DNA of 64,000 bases from Pseudomonas pudica (lineage in GTDB: Bacteria > Pseudomonadota > Gammaproteobacteria > Pseudomonadales > Pseudomonadaceae): the NCBI RefSeq assembly GCF_015680405.1, contig NZ_JADLJS010000006.1, forward strand, positions 162,254 to 226,253, written 5' to 3'. Shown piece by piece: positions 63,077 to 64,000 of this stretch. The notes beneath the pieces are model-generated. The model saw only the letters and a list, made by a program, of their open reading frames with translations. It was not told where the DNA came from and did no database searches. Position 1 is the first letter of the stretch. Each line of letters starts with the position of its first letter. The translations under genes were made by a program, and so were the position numbers.

Positions 63077-63672
63077 TGCGTTACCCCTGGTTTCGCCTGG
63101 CCATCTTCATCGTGGGGTGCCTGTTCCCGGCCTGGTGGTTGTATGAGGCGGCGATGAATCTGCTAGGGCCTGATCCTGGAAAGATCATGATGGACCGGCT
63201 TGGGCTCGGGGCGCTGACCTTCCTGCTGGTTACCTTGGGCATGACGCCGCTGCAGAAGCTGACGGGATGGTCGGGTTGGATCGTGGTGCGCCGGCAACTG
63301 GGGTTGTGGGTGTTCGCCTATATCGTGCTGCACATCCTGGCTTACCTGTTCTTTATCCTTGGGCTGGACTGGGGGCAGTTGGCGGTGGAGTTGCGCAAGC
63401 GGCCTTACATTATTGTGGGGGCGCTTGGGTTTCTTGGGTTGCTGGCCCTGGCCGTTACCTCGAATCGGTATAGCCAGCGGCGGTTGGGGGCGCGTTGGAA
63501 GAAGCTACATCGGTTGGTGTACGTGATACTTGGGTTGGGGTTGCTGCATTTCTTGTGGATCGTGCGCTCGGATCTGCGGGAGTGGGCGATCTATGCGGGT
63601 ATTGGGGCTGTGTTGATGGTGTTGCGGGTTCCTGCTGTTGCGCGGGTGCTGCCCAGAATTGGCCGGAGATAG
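63076..63672 (+). CDS. msrQ: Haem-binding membrane subunit MsrQ
   Basis: MsrQ (YedZ) is the inner-membrane b-haem protein that passes electrons from the quinone pool or flavin reductase to MsrP. The 198-residue protein has about six hydrophobic helices. His residues in the helices ([34 protein letters not shown]) are candidate haem ligands. ATG 63076 overlaps the msrP stop (TGATG). Codon use near the end is richer in G (many TTG and GGG codons) than in msrP. Confidence 0.95.
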   Translation: MRYPWFRLAIFIVGCLFPAWWLYEAAMNLLGPDPGKIMMDRLGLGALTFLLVTLGMTPLQKLTGWSGWIVVRRQLGLWVFAYIVLHILAYLFFILGLDWGQLAVELRKRPYIIVGALGFLGLLALAVTSNRYSQRRLGARWKKLHRLVYVILGLGLLHFLWIVRSDLREWAIYAGIGAVLMVLRVPAVARVLPRIGRR

Positions 63673-63765
63673 GGGAGGGGGCAAGGGCCTGTGCGGCGCT
63701 CGATCTCACAGGCGCAGAAGGTGTTGTGGCGAGCACCTGGTAGCCTTGATAAGGTCTTCGCCTGG

Positions 63766-63820
63766 AACATTTCAAATAAATGAAATTAAAGGTTGACGCC
63801 CTCTCGGATCCCCTTATAAT
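63766..63820 (+). promoter_or_regulatory. Upstream rRNA-type promoter (P1-like)
   Basis: An AT-rich block (63766-63790) resembling an UP element precedes TTGACG (63793-63798) and a perfect TATAAT (63815-63820), 16 bp apart. A GC-rich discriminator (GCGCCCC) follows. This is the typical build of a stable-RNA promoter under ppGpp/DksA control. Confidence 0.75.
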
Positions 63821-63936
63821 GCGCCCCACTTCCAGCGACATCGGAACGACAAACTTCTTGAAATTCAATAAGTTAGGTTGTTCGGAAAGAGCTGAAAGGG
63901 CTACGATCAAATGATCGCCAGCGGTTGAGATGATGG

Positions 63937-64000
63937 TTGACAGCGCTTCTAAACGCTGTATGATTCGCCTCCCGCTACGAGAGATCGCAGCGAGTCAAGT
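63937..64000 (+). promoter_or_regulatory. Second rRNA-type promoter and leader (P2-like)
   Basis: A perfect TTGACA (63937-63942) and TATGAT (63959-63964) are 16 bp apart, followed by a C-rich discriminator (TCGCCTCCCGC). The downstream sequence AGATCGCAGCGAGTCAAG resembles Pseudomonas rrn leaders as I know them. The 16S gene would lie just beyond the end of the window. Between the two promoters, 63905-63916 holds a GATCA-type palindrome. Confidence 0.75.

Overview
This 64 kb window is a piece of core chromosome from a fluorescent Pseudomonas, most probably the P. putida group. The evidence is a high-GC codon bias, the gene order (dnaK-dnaJ-dapB-carAB-greA; rimP-nusA-infB-rbfA-truB-rpsO-pnp; cbrXAB-crcZ-pcnB), the Pseudomonas-specific regulatory RNAs CrcZ and PrrF, and P. 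putida-type REP elements in many intergenic spaces. I found no prophage, insertion sequence, CRISPR array, restriction system or other accessory island.

Region by region. 1-8.9 kb (+): end of dnaK, then dnaJ, dapB, carA (behind an attenuator-like leader), carB, greA and a small DUF4149 membrane protein. 9.0-15.6 kb: yhbY (-), then rlmE, ftsH, folP, glmM, tpiA and secG (+). 15.6-24.8 kb: tRNA-Leu(GAG), initiator tRNA-fMet and the transcription/translation operon rimP to pnp. 25.0-26.3 kb: a BON-domain periplasmic protein behind a candidate sigma-54 promoter, and a divergent ABM/VOC enzyme pair around a 10-bp palindrome. 26.4-38.1 kb (-): a large AsmA-like DUF748 protein, a DUF2236 oxygenase-like protein, acsA, pgi, panC, panB, folK and pcnB. 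38.3-43.6 kb (-): the carbon-catabolite control locus, comprising the CrcZ RNA, its sigma-54 promoter and CbrB site, cbrB, cbrA and the small membrane ORF cbrX. 43.8-47.7 kb: gluQ and dksA (-), an aminotransferase and sfsA (+), and a Rieske protein (-). 47.7-51.9 kb: a Fur-box-preceded haem uptake operon (hmuTUV plus a ChaN-like lipoprotein), the Fur-controlled PrrF RNA (-) and a TfoX C-terminal-domain protein (-). 52-57.3 kb: a fused APH-like/P-loop kinase protein (-), then mrcB, a TPR lipoprotein and yqcC (+). 57.4-63.7 kb (+): ilvI-ilvH-ilvC, pssA, msrP-msrQ. The window ends in tandem sigma-70 promoters that look like the start of an rRNA operon whose 16S gene lies just outside.

The genes connect mainly through global control. 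CbrA/CbrB senses carbon/nitrogen state and drives CrcZ, whose A-rich CA motifs (six visible) titrate Hfq/Crc. PrrF and hmuTUV are two Fur-controlled arms of iron homeostasis. DksA and the GC-rich rRNA discriminators link to the stringent response. Nothing qualifies as a wholly new system. The observations most worth a second look are non-coding or very small features: CrcZ with its promoter architecture, cbrX overlapping cbrA, PrrF, the carA attenuator with its TTG start, the structured rpsO-pnp spacer, the sigma-54 promoter of the BON gene, and a three-armed inverted repeat between pgi and acsA.
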